Assembly: GCF_030530945.1 (NCBI RefSeq)
Contig: NZ_JAUMTZ010000001.1
Location: 206,546 to 270,545, forward strand
Direction: 5' to 3'
From: Kocuria sp.
Lineage (GTDB): Bacteria; Actinomycetota; Actinomycetes; Actinomycetales; Micrococcaceae
Length of the DNA: 64,000 bases
Made by a program: the position numbers and the translations under genes. How positions within the stretch are numbered: position 1 is the first letter of the stretch; every line of letters starts with the position of its first letter. Shown in pieces: positions 7,924 through 16,469 of this stretch. Under the pieces are notes generated by a model. The model had not been told where the DNA came from. It did not search any database and worked only from the letters and a program-made list of their open reading frames with translations.

Positions 7924-8882
7924 TGCCCGTGGGGACTCCCCTCTTCTTCCCCGCGTTCCTGGCCCCTCTCAGGCACGAGGGGCACTCGGGGCACGGCGGA
8001 CACGGCCAGCACGACGGCGCCGCGCACGCGAACCACGCGATGGTGGCCGGGTGGCCCGTCTTCGAGGGGCTCGTGGTGCTGCTCCTGGTCGCCGCCGCCG
8101 CGTACGGCTGGTCGCTGTGGGCCGGGCGCGGACGACGCCAAGTGAACCCCTGGCGTCCGGTCGGCTTCTTCGCGGGGCTGCTGTGCGTGGGTGCGGGACT
8201 CGTGGGCCCCCTGGCCCAGGCCGGACACGCGAGCTTCACCGCCCACATGGCGGGTCACCTGCTGGTCGGAATGCTCGGGCCACTGCTGCTGGTGCTGGGG
8301 GCGCCCGTACGGGTGCTGCTGCGCGGTCTGCCCACTACGGCCGCCCGGCGGGTCACGCGGGTGCTGCGATTCCGGTTCATCCGCGTCGTCACGCACCCTG
8401 TGGTGGCCGCTGTGCTCAATGCGGGCGGGCTGTGGCTGCTCTACACCACCGGACTGTTCCACTGGATGCATGCGTCCGCCCTGGGCCACGCGGTGGTCCA
8501 CACGCACATCCTCCTGGCCGGGTACGTGTTCACCGCGGCAGTCGTCGGGTCGGACCCGGATCCCCACCGCTCTTCGTTCCGGGTGCGCGCGGTGGTGCTC
8601 GTTCTGTTCATCGCCGTGCACTCGGTGCTGGCCAAGTGGCTCTACGTGCACCCGCCTGCCGGTGTGCCCACCGGGGACGCCCAGGCTGGCGCCCAGCTCA
8701 TGTACTACGGCGGGGACGTTGTGGACGTGGCGCTGATCGTTCTGCTGTTCCTGGGGCACTACCGGGACACGGCACCGCGTCCGGCTGCCCGGCTTCAGCG
8801 CACCATGCGGATCTCCCGCAGGTCCTCCAGCGCCGGGTCCACCAGTGCAGTCCCGTCCGCTCGGAAGCCGTTGCGCTCGTAG
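7923..8882 (+). CDS. CtaG-type cytochrome c oxidase assembly factor
   Basis: Polytopic membrane protein of the caa3-type CtaG family, thought to help insert copper into heme-copper oxidases. The 319-residue protein has about seven hydrophobic segments and the family histidines (HMAGHLLVGMLGPLLLVLGAP, HTHILLAGY). Residues ~17-40 are unusually His-rich (RHEGHSGHGGHGQHD..), a plausible copper-binding tail. The start overlaps the DUF2243 stop. The last ~29 residues are polar, Arg/Ser-rich and encoded in the region overlapping the convergent GNAT gene by 88 bases, so the C-terminus may be unconserved read-through. Confidence 0.85.
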   Translation: MPVGTPLFFPAFLAPLRHEGHSGHGGHGQHDGAAHANHAMVAGWPVFEGLVVLLLVAAAAYGWSLWAGRGRRQVNPWRPVGFFAGLLCVGAGLVGPLAQAGHASFTAHMAGHLLVGMLGPLLLVLGAPVRVLLRGLPTTAARRVTRVLRFRFIRVVTHPVVAAVLNAGGLWLLYTTGLFHWMHASALGHAVVHTHILLAGYVFTAAVVGSDPDPHRSSFRVRAVVLVLFIAVHSVLAKWLYVHPPAGVPTGDAQAGAQLMYYGGDVVDVALIVLLFLGHYRDTAPRPAARLQRTMRISRRSSSAGSTSAVPSARKPLRS

Positions 8883-9292
8883 AAGCGGATGGCGCGCGGG
8901 TTGGCCTCTGCAACCCACAGCTGCGCGGGCCGCTCACCCAGAACGGCGTCGAGCAGCGCCTGCCCCGCACCCGTGCCGTGGTGCTCGCGCAGGACGTAGA
9001 GCATGTGGAGGGCGCACTCGCGGGCGGGCGCTGCCTCGCTGGGCCGCCCAGTGCCCGCGAACCCGATGAGCGCCCCGTCCGCCTCGGCCACGCGGATCCT
9101 GCCGCGGGTGTCCGGGTCCGCGAGCAACCCCGTCCACAGGTCCTGGCGGGCCCGCAGGGCTGCGTCCCCGAAGAACCGTGCGGGGACGAGCCCGGCATAC
9201 GTCTCCCGCCAGGCACGGACGTGCACTGCCGCGACCTCCTGGGCGTCCTCGGGCGCGGGTGGACGCAGGGTGAAGGGGGCCTCCGTGGTCAT
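8795..9292 (-). CDS. GNAT family N-acetyltransferase
   Basis: Acetyl-CoA-dependent N-acetyltransferase of unknown acceptor, 165 residues. The acetyl-CoA loop is seen as VLREHHGTGAGQALLDAVLG (motif A, Q/RxxGxG/A), followed by LWVAEANPRAIRFYERNGF (motif B). The ATG at 9292 starts the conserved fold; a longer frame to 9520 has no domain support and crosses an inverted repeat. The 3' end overlaps the convergent CtaG gene by 88 bases. No neighbour hints at a substrate. Confidence 0.8.
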   Translation of the reverse strand: MTTEAPFTLRPPAPEDAQEVAAVHVRAWRETYAGLVPARFFGDAALRARQDLWTGLLADPDTRGRIRVAEADGALIGFAGTGRPSEAAPARECALHMLYVLREHHGTGAGQALLDAVLGERPAQLWVAEANPRAIRFYERNGFRADGTALVDPALEDLREIRMVR

Positions 9293-9392
9293 GCAGACAT
9301 TGTGGTCACTGCCCGGCCGGAGCAACACCCGTTCGCCGCTCTTTCCTGTCGCGGGGGAGGGGTTTGTCAGTTCCTCCACCCCGTGCAACAAC

Positions 9393-9434
9393 GGAGCAAA
9401 TGCGGTTTGGCGGGCGCTGCGGCGCATTTGCTCC
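9393..9434. repeat. Inverted repeat with 12-bp perfect arms
   Basis: GGAGCAAATGCG and its complement CGCATTTGCTCC separated by 18 bases, in the gap between the GNAT start and the end of bioQ. It could terminate bioQ transcription (117 bases downstream of its stop) or be an operator for the GNAT gene. No U-tract. Confidence 0.45.
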
Positions 9435-9550
9435 ACACCACAGCAGCAATTCCGGGCCCGCCCCTGCCTTTCATGCGCCCCGCCGTACGGCCCGGCCTGG
9501 CCCGGCCCGGCCCGGCTCACCGTATTGCGAGCGAGCGGGCGACGCCGCCG

Positions 9551-10057
9551 CTACGCGAGGATCGCGCGCACCCCCGCCTCGAACTCGGCCGCCATGGTGG
9601 CGGTGGGCAGGTCCATGGACTCGCGGGTCTGCTGCGCGGTCACCGAGCCGAGGGTGAAGCGCACGAGGGTGAGGGCGGTCGTCTCGGCGCCCTCCGGGGG
9701 AAGACCCTGGGCGGTCAGCTCCGCCACGAGCAGGGGCACGGGCTGCATGCCCAGGGGGTCCAGGGCGTGGGCCACGCTCACCACGTCCGCGCCGTCCCGC
9801 ACGGCGAGCACGAGGGAGCGGAACCGGGTGGTGAGAAGGGCGGGGCCCTGGGCCCCGGCGGGGGTTTCCCCGAGCGGCGCCACCATCCGCCGGGCGAGGA
9901 CCGCCAGGAGCTCCTGCTTGTTGGCCACGTGCCAGTAGAGCGCCCCGGGCTGCACGCCCAGCTCCCGGGCCAGCCGCCGCATGGAGAGGTCCCCGAGGCC
10001 GTAGTCCTGCAGGATGTGCCACGCGGCGTCCAGCACGCGGTCGCGGTCCAGGGCCAC
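9551..10057 (-). CDS. bioQ: TetR-family biotin repressor (BioQ)
   Basis: Helix-turn-helix repressor of biotin genes, 168 residues. The N-terminal HTH is DLSMRRLARELGVQPGALYWHVANKQELL, with YWHVANK typical of TetR. A TetR C-terminal ligand domain follows (TetR_C-like). The GTG at 10057 is set by AGGAGGAAC just upstream; the open frame continues further but that would run into bioB. It is divergent from bioB, and the gap holds two TGAACnnnGTTCA sites, the operator type described for BioQ in corynebacteria and mycobacteria. The assignment rests on location and operator more than on protein sequence. Confidence 0.8.
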   Translation of the reverse strand: MALDRDRVLDAAWHILQDYGLGDLSMRRLARELGVQPGALYWHVANKQELLAVLARRMVAPLGETPAGAQGPALLTTRFRSLVLAVRDGADVVSVAHALDPLGMQPVPLLVAELTAQGLPPEGAETTALTLVRFTLGSVTAQQTRESMDLPTATMAAEFEAGVRAILA

Positions 10058-10146
10058 GGCGTTCCTCCTGCTCCCGGGCCCGGGCGGGCCACCCGCCAAC
10101 TGTACCGAGCGGCGTCGTGGGACCGTCCGGAGGAGTGGGGCCTGAA

Positions 10147-10174
10147 TTGACTTTGCTGAACGGTGTTCAATAAT
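10147..10174 (+). promoter_or_regulatory. Leaderless promoter of bioB
   Basis: TTGACT (10147-10152), 16-base spacer, AATAAT (10169-10174). Six bases separate the -10 from the bioB ATG at 10181, so transcription should begin at the start codon, consistent with the lack of any ribosome site. Confidence 0.75.
10157..10169. promoter_or_regulatory. BioQ operator 1
   Basis: TGAACGGTGTTCA, matches TGAAC-N3-GTTCA exactly; lies in the bioB promoter spacer. Confidence 0.75.
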
Positions 10175-10187
10175 TGAACAATGTTCA
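10175..10187. promoter_or_regulatory. BioQ operator 2
   Basis: TGAACAATGTTCA, matches TGAAC-N3-GTTCA exactly; spans the predicted transcription and translation start of bioB. Centre-to-centre distance to operator 1 is 18 bases. Confidence 0.75.
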
Positions 10188-11353
10188 AGAACCCCGCCCA
10201 GCTGGCCGAGCGCGTTCTCGCCGGCCACCCCGTGACCCCGGACGAAGCCCTGGACCTGCTGCACACTCCCGAGACCGGGATGCTGGACCTCGTGGCCGCG
10301 GCCGCCCGGCTGCGCCGTGAGCACTTCGGCATGACCGTGAAGGTGAACTACCTGGTCAACCTGAAGTCCGGGCTGTGCGCGGAGGACTGCGGCTACTGCT
10401 CGCAGCGCCTGAATGCCGGAACGGACATCCTCAAGTACTCGTGGCTGAGCCCCGAGCAGGCCGTGGAGCAGGCCGAGTACGGCATCAGGGGCGGTGCGAG
10501 CCGCGTGTGCCTCGTGGCCAGTGGCCGCGGTCCCTCCAACAGGGAGGTCGGCACCGTGGCCCGCACGGTCGAGGCGCTGAAGGAGAGCCACCCGGACGTG
10601 GAGGTCTGTGCGTGCCTGGGCCTGCTCAAGGACGGCCAGGCGGAGGCGCTCAGCGGGGCGGGTGTGGACGCCTACAACCACAACCTCAACACCGCGGAGT
10701 CCAACTACGCCTCCATCTGCTCCACGCACACCTACCAGGACCGCGTGGACACCGTGGAGCGCGCCAAGGGTGCGGGGCTGTCCCCGTGCTCCGGGCTGAT
10801 CGTGGGGATGCGGGAGACGAACGAGCAGCTCGTGGAGGCACTGTTCGCCCTGCGGGAGCTGGACTCGGACTCCGTGCCCGTGAACTTCCTCATGCCGTTC
10901 GAGGGCACGCCCCTGGCCGGGACCTGGCAGCTGAGCCCGCAGAAGTGTTTGACCATCCTCGCCGTGGTGCGCTTCGTGTGCCCGGACAAGGAGATCCGCA
11001 TGGCCGGTGGGCGTGAGATGCACCTGCGCTCCCTGCAGCCGCTCGCCCTGCACGTGGTCAACTCCCTCTTCCTGGGCGACTACCTCACCTCCGAGGGCCA
11101 GGCCGCCCAGGCGGACCTGGACATGATCGCCGACGCCGGGTTCACCGTTCTCGGCGCTCGTCCCGACCACGCCGCGGACGGTGCCGCCGCCCCCGGTTCC
11201 ACGACCACCGGCACCGCGCTCTCCTCGGCCGCGGCCGCGCAGCTGAGTTCGGGGGAGGGCCCGGAGCGGGGCGAGGGCACGAAGGTGCGGATCGAGCTGA
11301 ACCCCACGGTGCGGCGTCGGGGGGCGGGGACAGAGGTGGCGCCGAATGCCTGA
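10181..11353 (+). CDS. bioB: Biotin synthase
   Basis: Radical-SAM enzyme that inserts sulfur into dethiobiotin. The 390-residue protein has the CxxxCxxC cluster motif in GLCAEDCGYCSQ (residues ~65-76) and the later conserved YNHNLNT and AGGREM segments with the [2Fe-2S] ligand region. Canonical BioB ends near residue 335; here about 55 extra residues, rich in Ala/Gly/Thr, follow and look disordered. The ATG at 10181 has no ribosome site and sits at the predicted transcription start, so it is probably leaderless. First gene of the operon; its stop overlaps the bioA start by 8 bases. Confidence 0.95.
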   Translation: MFKNPAQLAERVLAGHPVTPDEALDLLHTPETGMLDLVAAAARLRREHFGMTVKVNYLVNLKSGLCAEDCGYCSQRLNAGTDILKYSWLSPEQAVEQAEYGIRGGASRVCLVASGRGPSNREVGTVARTVEALKESHPDVEVCACLGLLKDGQAEALSGAGVDAYNHNLNTAESNYASICSTHTYQDRVDTVERAKGAGLSPCSGLIVGMRETNEQLVEALFALRELDSDSVPVNFLMPFEGTPLAGTWQLSPQKCLTILAVVRFVCPDKEIRMAGGREMHLRSLQPLALHVVNSLFLGDYLTSEGQAAQADLDMIADAGFTVLGARPDHAADGAAAPGSTTTGTALSSAAAAQLSSGEGPERGEGTKVRIELNPTVRRRGAGTEVAPNA

Positions 11354-12824
11354 GCCCGGAACGGGGGAGGACATGCCGCGTGGGGAAAGTCTTGCCTCGC
11401 GGGACCGGGGTCTGCTGTGGCACCCGTACGAGGCGCTCGACGGCCCCGCGCCGTACACCGTGGAGGCCGCGCAGGGGGTGACCCTCACGCTCGTGAGCCC
11501 CGAGGGGGAGCGGGTGGAGGCCCTCGACGGCATGGCGTCGTGGTGGTGCGCGGTGCACGGCTACCGCAACCCGGAGCTGGACCGCGCGGCCGTGGACCAG
11601 ATCACCGAGTTCTCGCACGTCATGTTCGGCGGGCTGACCCACCGGCCCGCGGTGGAGCTCGCGGAGCTGCTGGTGGAGGTCACCCCTCCCGAGCTGCAGC
11701 ACGTGTTCCTCGCGGACTCCGGATCGGTGAGCGTGGAGGTGGCGCTCAAGCTGGCCGTGCAGTACCAGGCCGCGAAGGGCCACCCCGGCCGGCGGCGCAT
11801 CCTCACGGTGCGCGGCGGCTACCACGGGGACACCACCGGGGCCATGAGCGTGTGCGATCCCGAGGGCGGCATGCACGCGCAGTTCTCCGGGCTGGTGGCG
11901 GAGCAGCTGTTCGTGGCGCCCCCGCCCGCCGCGGCCACCGCCGATGGCCGGGCATGGGAGTCCGACGCCGCCGCCGTGCAGCGCTGGATCGCGGACCTGC
12001 GGGCCACGGCGGCCGCGCACCGGGACGAGCTCGCGGGCATCATCGTGGAACCCGTGCTGCAGGGCGCGGGGGGCATGCGCACCTACGACCCACGGTGCCT
12101 GCGGGCGCTGCGGGCGCTGGCGGACGAGCAGGACCTGGTGCTCATCGCGGACGAGATCGCCACGGGGTTCGGCCGGACGGGCGCGTGGTTCGCGTGCGAG
12201 TGGGCGGACGTGGTCCCGGACGTGATGTGCGTGGGCAAGGCGCTGACCGGCGGGTACATGACCCTCGCCGCGGTGCTCGTCTCCCGGGCCGTGGGGGCGG
12301 TCATCACCGCATCCGAGCAGCGGGCGCTCATGCACGGCCCCACGTTCATGGCCAATCCACTCGCCTGCGCGGTGGCGCTGCAGTCCGTGCGGATGCTCCG
12401 GGACACGTGGCGCGAGAGCACCGCCCGCCTGGAGAATGCCCTGCGGGACATCCTTCCGGTGGCCGCGGAGCTGCACGTGGTCAAGGACGTGCGGGTGCTC
12501 GGAGGGGTGGGGGTCATCGAGTTCCACCGCGCCCCGGACCCGGCTCTGCTCACGCGCACCGCCCTGGAGCAGGGGGTGTGGCTCCGGCCCTTCGGGCGGC
12601 TGCTCTACACCATGCCCCCCTACGTGTGCTCGGACGAGGAGGTCCGGGCGATCGCCTACGCCATGCTGCGCGCCGCGCAGGAGGTCGAGCTGCGCCGCAA
12701 CGAGCCCGGCGCCGCGACGACGCCGCCCGCCCACTCCGGGCGCGGGCACGAACCAGGAGGCGCCACCCCCACAGGGACCGGTGCCGCGCCCGCTCCGGAA
12801 GCGGGTTCGGGGGACCACCCGTGA
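11346..12824 (+). CDS. bioA: Adenosylmethionine-8-amino-7-oxononanoate aminotransferase
   Basis: PLP enzyme converting 7-keto-8-aminopelargonate to 7,8-diaminopelargonate with SAM as amino donor. The 492-residue protein has SMASWW-type substrate site (DGMASWWCAVHGYRNPELD), GYHGDTTGAMSV, the PLP-Asp in IADEIATGFGRTG and the Schiff-base Lys in CVGKALTGGYM. The last ~45 residues are a Pro/Gly/Thr-rich tail beyond the usual ~430 length, containing an exact 12-mer copy (12716-12727). ATG at 11346 overlaps the bioB end; an internal ATG at 11373 is an alternative. Stop overlaps the bioF start (GTGA). Confidence 0.95.
   Translation: MPEPGTGEDMPRGESLASRDRGLLWHPYEALDGPAPYTVEAAQGVTLTLVSPEGERVEALDGMASWWCAVHGYRNPELDRAAVDQITEFSHVMFGGLTHRPAVELAELLVEVTPPELQHVFLADSGSVSVEVALKLAVQYQAAKGHPGRRRILTVRGGYHGDTTGAMSVCDPEGGMHAQFSGLVAEQLFVAPPPAAATADGRAWESDAAAVQRWIADLRATAAAHRDELAGIIVEPVLQGAGGMRTYDPRCLRALRALADEQDLVLIADEIATGFGRTGAWFACEWADVVPDVMCVGKALTGGYMTLAAVLVSRAVGAVITASEQRALMHGPTFMANPLACAVALQSVRMLRDTWRESTARLENALRDILPVAAELHVVKDVRVLGGVGVIEFHRAPDPALLTRTALEQGVWLRPFGRLLYTMPPYVCSDEEVRAIAYAMLRAAQEVELRRNEPGAATTPPAHSGRGHEPGGATPTGTGAAPAPEAGSGDHP
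12716..12727 (-). repeat. Dispersed 12-mer (coding copy, bioA tail)
   Basis: Exact complement GACGACGCCGCC in the extra C-terminal tail of BioA. Confidence 0.6.
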
Positions 12825-14005
12825 CGGGACCCCTCGACGACTGGCTCCGGGAACGGGGCGCCCGGCGCGAGGAGGCGGGACTGCGGCGTCGGCTGCGGAC
12901 GCTTCCCGGACGATGCGTGGACCTGGCCTCGAACGACTACCTGGGACTGTCCCGGGACCCGCGGGTCGTGGCGGCCGCCCGTGGAGCGCTGGACCAGTAC
13001 GGCGCGGGATCGCGGGCGTCCAGGCTGGTCACGGGAACACTCGGGGTCCACGAGGCCCTGGAGCGCGAGCTGTGCGAGCTCACGGGCCAGCCCGCCGCCC
13101 TCGTGTTCTCGAGCGGGTACGCGGCGAACACCGGGGTGCTCACCGCGCTGGGGGACCCGGACACGCTCATCGTCTCGGAAGCGCACGTCCACGCGTCCCT
13201 CGTGGACGGGGCACGGCTGTCCCGCTCGCCCGTGCGGATTGCGCGGCACTCGGACGTGGCCCACGTGGCGCAGCTGCTGGCAGAGCGTACGGAGACCCGC
13301 GCCATTGTGGTGGTGGAGTCCGTGTACTCGGTGTGGGGTGACCACGCCCCGCTGGTGGAGCTGGCGGAGACATGCCGGCGGTGGAACGCTCTGCTGCTCG
13401 TGGACGAGGCGCACGGGATCGGCGTGGCCGGGGAGGGGCGGGGACTCGTGCACGGTCTCGGGCTGGCGGGCTCGCCGCACGTGGCCCTCACCGTGACGCT
13501 GTCCAAGGCGCTCGGGGCGCAGGGTGGGGCGGTGCTCGGCTCGCCCGCCCTGCGGGAGCACCTGGTGAACACGGCGCGCCCGTTCATCTTCGACACCGCG
13601 CTCGCGCCCACGAGTGCGGCGGCTGCGGCGGAGGCGGCGCGGATCGTGCGGGCCCACCCGGAGCTGACCGGGGGACTGCACGAGCGGGCGGGTCTCGTGG
13701 CGGCGACCCTGGGTGTGCCACGGGCCCGTGCAGCGGTGCAGTCGGTTCCCCTGGGCGGCGCGGACGCCGCGGTGCGGGCCGCAGACGAGCTGCGCACGCG
13801 GGGCATCGTGGTGGGCTGCTTCCGCCCGCCCTCGGTCCCGGACGGCATCAGCAGACTCCGCATCACGGCGCCCGGAAACATGGAATTACACGAATTGTCG
13901 GGGGCTCTGGGGGCTGTCGAGGAGGTCCTCCGGGACGTGGGCGGGGCCGCAGCCACCGCGCGGCCCCTCAACATCCCACCCACGAAACCGCAGGAGACAC
14001 CGTGA
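12821..14005 (+). CDS. bioF: 8-amino-7-oxononanoate synthase
   Basis: PLP-dependent condensation of pimeloyl-thioester with alanine, first step of biotin ring assembly. 394 residues. Motifs: LASNDYLGLS near the N-terminus, GSRASRLVTGTLGVHEALE, VDEAHGIGVAGEGRG, and the PLP Lys in TLSKALGAQGGA. The GTG start at 12821 overlaps the bioA stop as GTGA, and the stop overlaps the bioD GTG the same way, so bioA-F-D are translationally chained. Confidence 0.95.
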   Translation: MTGPLDDWLRERGARREEAGLRRRLRTLPGRCVDLASNDYLGLSRDPRVVAAARGALDQYGAGSRASRLVTGTLGVHEALERELCELTGQPAALVFSSGYAANTGVLTALGDPDTLIVSEAHVHASLVDGARLSRSPVRIARHSDVAHVAQLLAERTETRAIVVVESVYSVWGDHAPLVELAETCRRWNALLLVDEAHGIGVAGEGRGLVHGLGLAGSPHVALTVTLSKALGAQGGAVLGSPALREHLVNTARPFIFDTALAPTSAAAAAEAARIVRAHPELTGGLHERAGLVAATLGVPRARAAVQSVPLGGADAAVRAADELRTRGIVVGCFRPPSVPDGISRLRITAPGNMELHELSGALGAVEEVLRDVGGAAATARPLNIPPTKPQETP

Positions 14006-14823
14006 ACGATCCGCTGTCCGGCAACTTCACCACCCTGGGCCGCACGGTCCTGGTCACCGGCACGGACACGGACGTGGGCAAGACCTACGCCACGGCCGCG
14101 CTCGCGGTGGCCGGGTGGCACGCCGGGCGGCGACGGATCGCGGTCTACAAGCCGCAGCAGACCGGGATGCGCGGGGACGACCCGGGGGACGTTCACGACG
14201 TCGCCCGGCTGGTCCGCGCCGCCGGCGTCCCGCCCGAGGTGCTCACCGTGGCGGAGGGGCAGCGGCTGACCGAGCCCATGGCACCCCCGCCCGCCGCGGC
14301 CCTCGACGGAGTGGAGCTGCTGCCGCTCACCACCCACGTGGCGAAGATCCTGGAACTGCAGGAATCCCACGACCTCGTCCTGGTGGAGGGCAGCGGTGGT
14401 GTGCTCGTGGAACTGGACGGGGATCGCCGCACCATCGCGGACCTGGCGGTGGCACTGCAGGGGGTGGCTCCCCAGGAGACGGTTGACCGGGGCCCAACGA
14501 CTCAGGGGCCAGACCCCGTGGGCCGGGCTGACGCGAGAGAAGAACGAGCGAGCGTCCCAACTGCCGCTGGCCCGGCCCCGGTGAGCACCGTGCTGGTGGC
14601 CCGCCCGGACCTCGGCACCCTGAACCACACGCTGCTGAGCCTGGAGGCCCTGCTGCACCGCGGGGTGCACGTGGCCGGTGTGGTGCTGGGCAGCTGGCCC
14701 GCAGAACCGGACCGCCTGCAGGAGACCAACCGTGAGTACCTGGCAGACCTGCCGGAGATCCTGGGACGGCGCATCCCGCTGCTCGGCGCGGTACCCCTGG
14801 GCTGGGGCGCGGAGGTCGGCTGA
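14002..14823 (+). CDS. bioD: ATP-dependent dethiobiotin synthetase
   Basis: Forms the ureido ring of dethiobiotin from diaminopelargonate, CO2 and ATP. P-loop GTDTDVGKT at residues 20-28, substrate Lys in VYKPQQTG (Lys50), and the second nucleotide motif LVLVEGSGGVLVEL. At 273 residues it is longer than the usual ~225-235. The excess is a polar insert at about residues 154-194 between TIADLAVALQ and STVLVARPDLGTLNHT, the position of the hydrophobic strand following the active site. The reading frame is intact across it, so it is an insertion rather than a frameshift. GTG start overlaps the bioF stop. Confidence 0.92.
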   Translation: MNDPLSGNFTTLGRTVLVTGTDTDVGKTYATAALAVAGWHAGRRRIAVYKPQQTGMRGDDPGDVHDVARLVRAAGVPPEVLTVAEGQRLTEPMAPPPAAALDGVELLPLTTHVAKILELQESHDLVLVEGSGGVLVELDGDRRTIADLAVALQGVAPQETVDRGPTTQGPDPVGRADAREERASVPTAAGPAPVSTVLVARPDLGTLNHTLLSLEALLHRGVHVAGVVLGSWPAEPDRLQETNREYLADLPEILGRRIPLLGAVPLGWGAEVG

Positions 14824-14856
14824 CCCCGGGAGGCGGGTACCCGCGTCGTCGTCCGG

Positions 14857-16383
14857 TCAGGACCCCGCCGTGGTCGCCTCGTACAGCCGCTCGAAGCGGT
14901 CGTGGACCGCCCGGTAGTGCTCACGCGCCGACTCGCGTGGGGAGTACGTGCCCGCCGGCTCCGGGGAGGAGCGTTCCACCTCCGGCGCGAGGGACTCCAG
15001 CATGAGCAGCGCGTTGCCCCGGCACGTGGAGCGCTTCATGGTCTGGTGGATCACGGGGGTCTCCAGGTAGTCGCCCAGGATCTGCAGCCAGGACGGCAGC
15101 TCCTGGGTGACCCGCCCGGCGGCCACCACGCGCTCCACGTGGGGCGCGGCCCGCTCCAGCTCGTCCGCGACCCTGCGGTAGGACCCGGCGATCCCCTCGA
15201 GCATCCCCCGGGCCATGGCGGGGGCGTCCGTGGCGGCGGAGACGTCCGCGAAGACCGCCCGCGCGCTGCCCGCCCAGCCCGTGGAGCGCTCGCCGGTGAG
15301 GAAGGGCAGCACTCCGGGGGTGGCGGGGTCTGCGGGGGCGGCGGCGATGTCGTCCAGCACGGCGTGGTCCAGGGCCAGGGTGTCCCGCAGCCAGGAGACG
15401 GCCCGGCCCACGTCGTTGAGCGCACCCCCCAGCAGGCACCGGGAGGAGTCGACGCGGTAGCACCACAGTCCCGGCGGGATGTCCTGGGGGCGGTGGTGCA
15501 GCAGCACGCGCATGGCCCCGGAGGTGGCGGCGGAGGCCACGATGGTGCGCTCGTCCGTGCCGCCCACGCCGATGTTGGCGCACAGCCCGTCCGCCACCGG
15601 CGCGAACCACTGCGCCTCGGACAGTCCCCGCCAGCGGGCGGTGCGCTCCGGGTCCACGTCCGGCAGCGGCTCGTGGGGTTCGAGGACCGGGGACAGCTTC
15701 TCCTCGCCGACCCCCGCGGCGCGCAGCATCCGCTGGTCCCAGTGCCCGGACCTCCGGTTGAGAAGACCCGTCCACGCGGCGGTCGCGGTTCCGGCGGCGG
15801 TGGTCCCGAGCAGCCGCAGCCACACGTACTCGCCGATGCTCAGCCAGCGCGCGGCGGCACGGAAGGCCTCGGGCCGGGTCTGCGCGAGCCACCGGAAGCG
15901 CGGCGCCAGGTAGCTGGTGTGCAGCCGCGCGCCCATCTTCTGCTGCACCTCGAGCTCGTCCAGCTCCTCCCGCAGCTCGGCCAGCTGCGGGGCGCACCGG
16001 GAGTCCGCGTACGTGAAGCACTCGGTGACCGGGTGGCCCTCGGCGTCCACGCCCACCAGGGAGGACGCGAAGGAGTCCAGGCCCACCCCACGCACCCGCC
16101 CCGCGAGCTCCGGGCGGTCGCACACGCGGTCCAGGAGGGTGGCGACCTCGTCCGCGACCTGGTCCGGGTCCATCACGGAGGTGCCGTCCCCCGCGGTGGT
16201 GAACGCGTGCGGAATCTTGTCCCGGTAGTGCCGCACGGGTGTCCCCGTGGCGTCGTACAGCGAGCCGCGCGTGGCGGTGGAGCCGATGTCCAGCGTCATC
16301 ACCAGGGGATCCCGCGCATCCGCCAGATCCACCGCGAAGTCCGTGCCGTCCCCGGGTCGCGGCGTCCTGCTGTGCTTGCCCAT
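14857..16383 (-). CDS. FGGY-family carbohydrate kinase (gluconokinase-like)
   Basis: ATP-dependent phosphorylation of a sugar or sugar acid in the cytosol; gluconate is the best guess, substrate not proven. The 508-residue protein has the first phosphate motif TLDIGSTATRGSLYD near residue 30, GVGLDSFASSLVGVD, a C-terminal ATP site (SAATSGAMRV; FLTGERSTGWAGSARA) and the FGGY signature-like segment GGALNDVGRAVSWL. ATG at 16383 follows AGGAGAAGC. It converges on bioD with only 33 bases between, and no transporter or dehydrogenase for its substrate is adjacent. Confidence 0.8.
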   Translation of the reverse strand: MGKHSRTPRPGDGTDFAVDLADARDPLVMTLDIGSTATRGSLYDATGTPVRHYRDKIPHAFTTAGDGTSVMDPDQVADEVATLLDRVCDRPELAGRVRGVGLDSFASSLVGVDAEGHPVTECFTYADSRCAPQLAELREELDELEVQQKMGARLHTSYLAPRFRWLAQTRPEAFRAAARWLSIGEYVWLRLLGTTAAGTATAAWTGLLNRRSGHWDQRMLRAAGVGEEKLSPVLEPHEPLPDVDPERTARWRGLSEAQWFAPVADGLCANIGVGGTDERTIVASAATSGAMRVLLHHRPQDIPPGLWCYRVDSSRCLLGGALNDVGRAVSWLRDTLALDHAVLDDIAAAPADPATPGVLPFLTGERSTGWAGSARAVFADVSAATDAPAMARGMLEGIAGSYRRVADELERAAPHVERVVAAGRVTQELPSWLQILGDYLETPVIHQTMKRSTCRGNALLMLESLAPEVERSSPEPAGTYSPRESAREHYRAVHDRFERLYEATTAGS

Positions 16384-16469
16384 GCTTCTCCTGCTCCCCG
16401 CGCGTGCGCCTCGGTCCTGGTGGTCTGCGCCCAGTCTATGAACGGCCCCGGGTGCCGCGCACCGCCGCG

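Noticed and set aside
9485..9520. Tandem CCCGG/CGGCC pentamers
   Set aside because: Short, imperfect low-complexity run in a GC-rich gap; no sign of a functional repeat array.
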